A DNA stretch of 64,000 bases, taken from positions 6,510,001 through 6,574,000 of the forward strand of contig NC_003282.8 of the NCBI RefSeq assembly GCF_000002985.6, in the 5' to 3' direction. The translations under genes and the position numbers were made by a program. This DNA is from Caenorhabditis elegans. Lineage: Eukaryota; Nematoda; Chromadorea; Rhabditida; Rhabditidae. Positions within the stretch are counted from its first letter, which is position 1. Each line of letters begins with the position of its first letter. Below, piece by piece: positions 62,301 through 64,000 of this stretch. The notes under the pieces were generated by a model, which made no database searches, had not been told where the DNA came from, and saw only the letters and a program-made list of their open reading frames with translations.

Positions 62301-62328
62301 GAAGCTTCTCCAATTCTGATTCAGCCAT
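56229..62328 (-). CDS. bicd-1: Bicaudal-D dynein adaptor
   Basis: Ten exons on the minus strand: 62328-62128, 61717-61241, 60856-60719, 60266-60074, 59756-59569, 59484-59392, 59338-59095, 58403-58021, 57238-57062, 56348-56229; 737 residues. It is almost wholly coiled coil. The N-terminal heptads carry the BICD signature [20 protein letters not shown], the region that binds dynein and dynactin. The C-terminal third has [20 protein letters not shown] and [20 protein letters not shown], the conserved cargo-binding domain. The protein links cargo and nuclei to dynein. It ends in a Gly/Pro/Arg-rich tail ([14 protein letters not shown]). Introns carry eight 21U cores, a TTAA MITE and a tandem duplication. 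Confidence 0.93.
56860..56867 (-). promoter_or_regulatory. 21U-RNA upstream motif core
   Basis: TTTTGAAACAGTGAACATAA, ten bases left of the MITE at 56877; bicd-1 intron 9. Confidence 0.5.
56877..57053. mobile_element. Small TTAA-flanked MITE in bicd-1 intron 9
   Basis: TTAA 56877-56880 and 57050-57053 flank 169 bases with ends AGGCGGAGTATCGTC and GACGATACTACACCT. Same termini logic as the larger element at 5497, but a different sequence. It stops nine bases before exon 9. Confidence 0.75.
57548..57555 (-). promoter_or_regulatory. 21U-RNA upstream motif core
   Basis: TTGTGAAACAGTAATTTC in bicd-1 intron 8, sense to bicd-1. Confidence 0.55.
57851..57858 (+). promoter_or_regulatory. 21U-RNA upstream motif core
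   Basis: AGTTTCTGTTTCAACTACTA. The phrase AACTACTACAGATACAAT also occurs at about 57455 after a degraded TATGTTTCA, so this is one of two diverged copies. Confidence 0.5.
57997..58004 (+). promoter_or_regulatory. 21U-RNA upstream motif core
   Basis: CTAACTGTTTCAAAACAAAA, only 16 bases from bicd-1 exon 8; a 21U-RNA here would be antisense to that exon. Confidence 0.5.
58618..58625 (-). promoter_or_regulatory. 21U-RNA upstream motif core
   Basis: GGTTGAAACAGTAATTTTAT, left member of the duplicated pair. Confidence 0.6.
58962..58969 (-). promoter_or_regulatory. 21U-RNA upstream motif core
   Basis: GGTTGAAACAGTAATTTTAT, right member of the pair. The 20 bases around the core are unchanged while the rest of the unit has drifted. 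Confidence 0.6.
60278..60285 (+). promoter_or_regulatory. 21U-RNA upstream motif core
   Basis: AAAAATTACTGTTTCATAAG in bicd-1 intron 3, antisense to the gene. Confidence 0.6.
61024..61031 (+). promoter_or_regulatory. 21U-RNA upstream motif core
   Basis: TTTTTTACTGTTTCAATCAC in bicd-1 intron 2, strong T-run upstream. TGTAT repeats follow at 61055-61070. Confidence 0.55.
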
Positions 62329-64000
62329 TGTGGCTGCTGAAATTTAAATGTTAGAGAGTTGGAAATATCAAACATGAAAATAACTTAAAAAGGGGGAAAA
62401 ATACTTCACTGAGTATTCCTTTAAAAAATTGTTGAAATAATTACAATTTGAAACAGGAAAAAATTTAAAAATTTAAATTTAAATAAAATGTTCTCAAATG
62501 ACCACATTTTCTTTTAAAAACAAAAATTAAACAAAACCAGGAATAAGTAAATTTCAAAATTTCCAAGATATTAGTGCGACAGGTTCAATTTTGGAAATTT
62601 GCGTTTTGTCGACTAGGAGAGGGTGTCGAAAAACTAATTGTATATTCATAAGGTTTTCGTTTTCGGCTCCCGCGAGAGAAATAGTACAGGTTGAGAGGAG
62701 AGTTTAGAGATAGAGGTAACACTAGTTTCAGTAGAATTATGAAATGAAGAATGGACTAAAGAGAATAGAGAGAAATAGGGAATAGAAATGAACAAAAAAC
62801 AAATAGAAGAGAATGGAAGAAAGAGTGGCTGACCTGACACAAATATTGAGTGCTGTTTCGTTTTTTTTGTTCACTCGGCAGCCAAAATCGACACAAATGC
62901 GGGGCGAGACTACTGTTCTAATGCCTCCGCAAACCGTTCTGGGTGGAGCACGGAAGACGGGGGAAATCACCGGAAATTGATGAGTCAGATCATTTTTTTC
63001 TTTTTTTTTTGGAAGGAAAGTTTAGTCACATAAAATGATATGGTTTTGGGGTTATTGATTGATTTTCAAGGAACTGATATTAACCATGCGAGTAATAACT
63101 GTCAAAGAATAGCTCTCGTTTTAAGCTTAAACCTAGAATTTAAATTTTTGGGCGAAACTACCTTAATGCTCTGAAGACTTTGGTTACTTATTTTTGCACT
63201 CAGCGACAGAAATTGTACAAAAATTAACTACAATTGTTTATAAATGAGCATAAATGGCCGAATTTCATAATGTGATTTCTTGAAAATTTTGAAAATTTTT
63301 TAGTTATGCCGGATGAAAATTATTTTTAAAAATCGCATTCTCCTAAAGTCTAAATCTAGAAACGGGCTTTTTTTCAACTTTTCAATTTATCATCTTAATT
63401 TTCTAGTTTGAGTCTTTATTCCGGAATTGTTTAAAGCACTCTACTGGCATTCAAATTTTGAAACATTTGTATTCCAATAAATTTAAAATATACTACAAAA
63501 TAGTGTGATAACTGATCATGCTTTTATAACAATTCATTTCCAGACGCTGCGACAAAAAATGACAGTCTTAGCGCTAAGTATAGATTTTTTGAAAGTTTTG
63601 GCTCTTTTCTAATGTTTCAATCAATTGAAAAATTTTGCTACTTCACTTTAAAAACCTTTCAGAATTCGGGTAATGTTTCAAACTATTGCATATTTTTCCA
63701 ACCAATTCTGTTTTGGGTATTTTTATTATGTGTTCTTTTTTATTGGTTTGTTACAACATTTTAGTCATTATAACAAAAAAAAATCAAACGAGAAAAAATT
63801 TAAATTACGTATGCAAGAGAACAGTTGGGTAAAACTCGTAGAAGCTTATTAAAAAATTTGCAGAAGTCGATCAAAGTTTTGCAGACATGCAATTTTTCTT
63901 GTAATTTAAAAACAATTTTTTAAACAACACAAAAAATATTTTTGATTAATAATCGAATATATGTATTACAGTATGAAAAATAATATTGTGTTTCGCTTGG
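62329..64000. other. bicd-1 upstream region and distal AT-rich DNA
   Basis: 62640-62980 is less AT-rich, with purine-rich then GC-rich stretches (ATGCGGGGCGAG near 62900) suggesting the bicd-1 promoter or an untranslated first exon. A CTGTTTCG variant core sits at 62854. From 63000 on I see nothing beyond AT-rich sequence. Confidence 0.5.
62449..62456 (-). promoter_or_regulatory. 21U-RNA upstream motif core
   Basis: AATTTGAAACAGGAAAAAAT, 120 bases upstream of the bicd-1 ATG; the last exact core in the window. Confidence 0.5.

Overview
The window is nematode nuclear DNA, almost certainly Caenorhabditis elegans. It is AT-rich, introns are short with TTTTCAG-type acceptors, and the gene order ddi-1 / Piwi gene / fan-1 / paqr-1 / bestrophin / bicd-1 fits my memory of the chromosome IV cosmids C01G5 and C43G2. 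That placement is recall; exons, reading frames and catalytic residues were read from the sequence.

Layout. 0-8 kb: terminal exons of an upstream gene, AT-rich DNA, a possible two-exon microprotein, a poly-C tract and a palindromic TTAA-flanked transposon. 8-20 kb: a very short DZIP1/Iguana-like zinc-finger gene, a GT92-type glycosyltransferase, the retroviral-type aspartyl protease ddi-1, an aldo-keto reductase, and convergent to it the Piwi Argonaute gene prg-2. 21-31 kb: a WSN-domain type I membrane protein, a lysine-rich protein, and a mosaic copy of the prg-2 locus. 31-38 kb: a 71-residue protein split by a 5.9 kb intron. 38-45 kb: the nuclease gene fan-1 and the adiponectin-receptor relative paqr-1, tail to tail. 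46-55 kb: tRNA-Leu(CAG), a trypsin-fold protease with a hydrophobic C-terminus, tRNA-Ala(AGC) and a bestrophin. 55.9-62.3 kb: bicd-1 on the minus strand. The last 1.7 kb is its upstream region.

The signal that gene calls do not explain is the octamer CTGTTTCA, the core of the upstream motif of type I 21U-RNA (piRNA) genes. I count 34 exact copies on both strands, 33 of them outside exons, against two to three expected for random sequence of this composition. They fill introns and intergenic DNA at 0-11, 32-38 and 47-62.5 kb and are nearly absent from the rest. The window therefore reads as part of a chromosome IV piRNA cluster that also carries a piRNA Argonaute gene.

That Argonaute gene looks damaged: an in-frame TGA at codon 52 and an exon 2/3 junction that does not keep frame, while the PIWI catalytic residues are intact. 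A collinear relic of the same locus lies about 12 kb away, with the body deleted, the last exon unchanged, and both 21U motifs of the source region absent. A further observation is that the last exon of bicd-1 is open in two frames, one of which would add a hydrophobic tail anchor.
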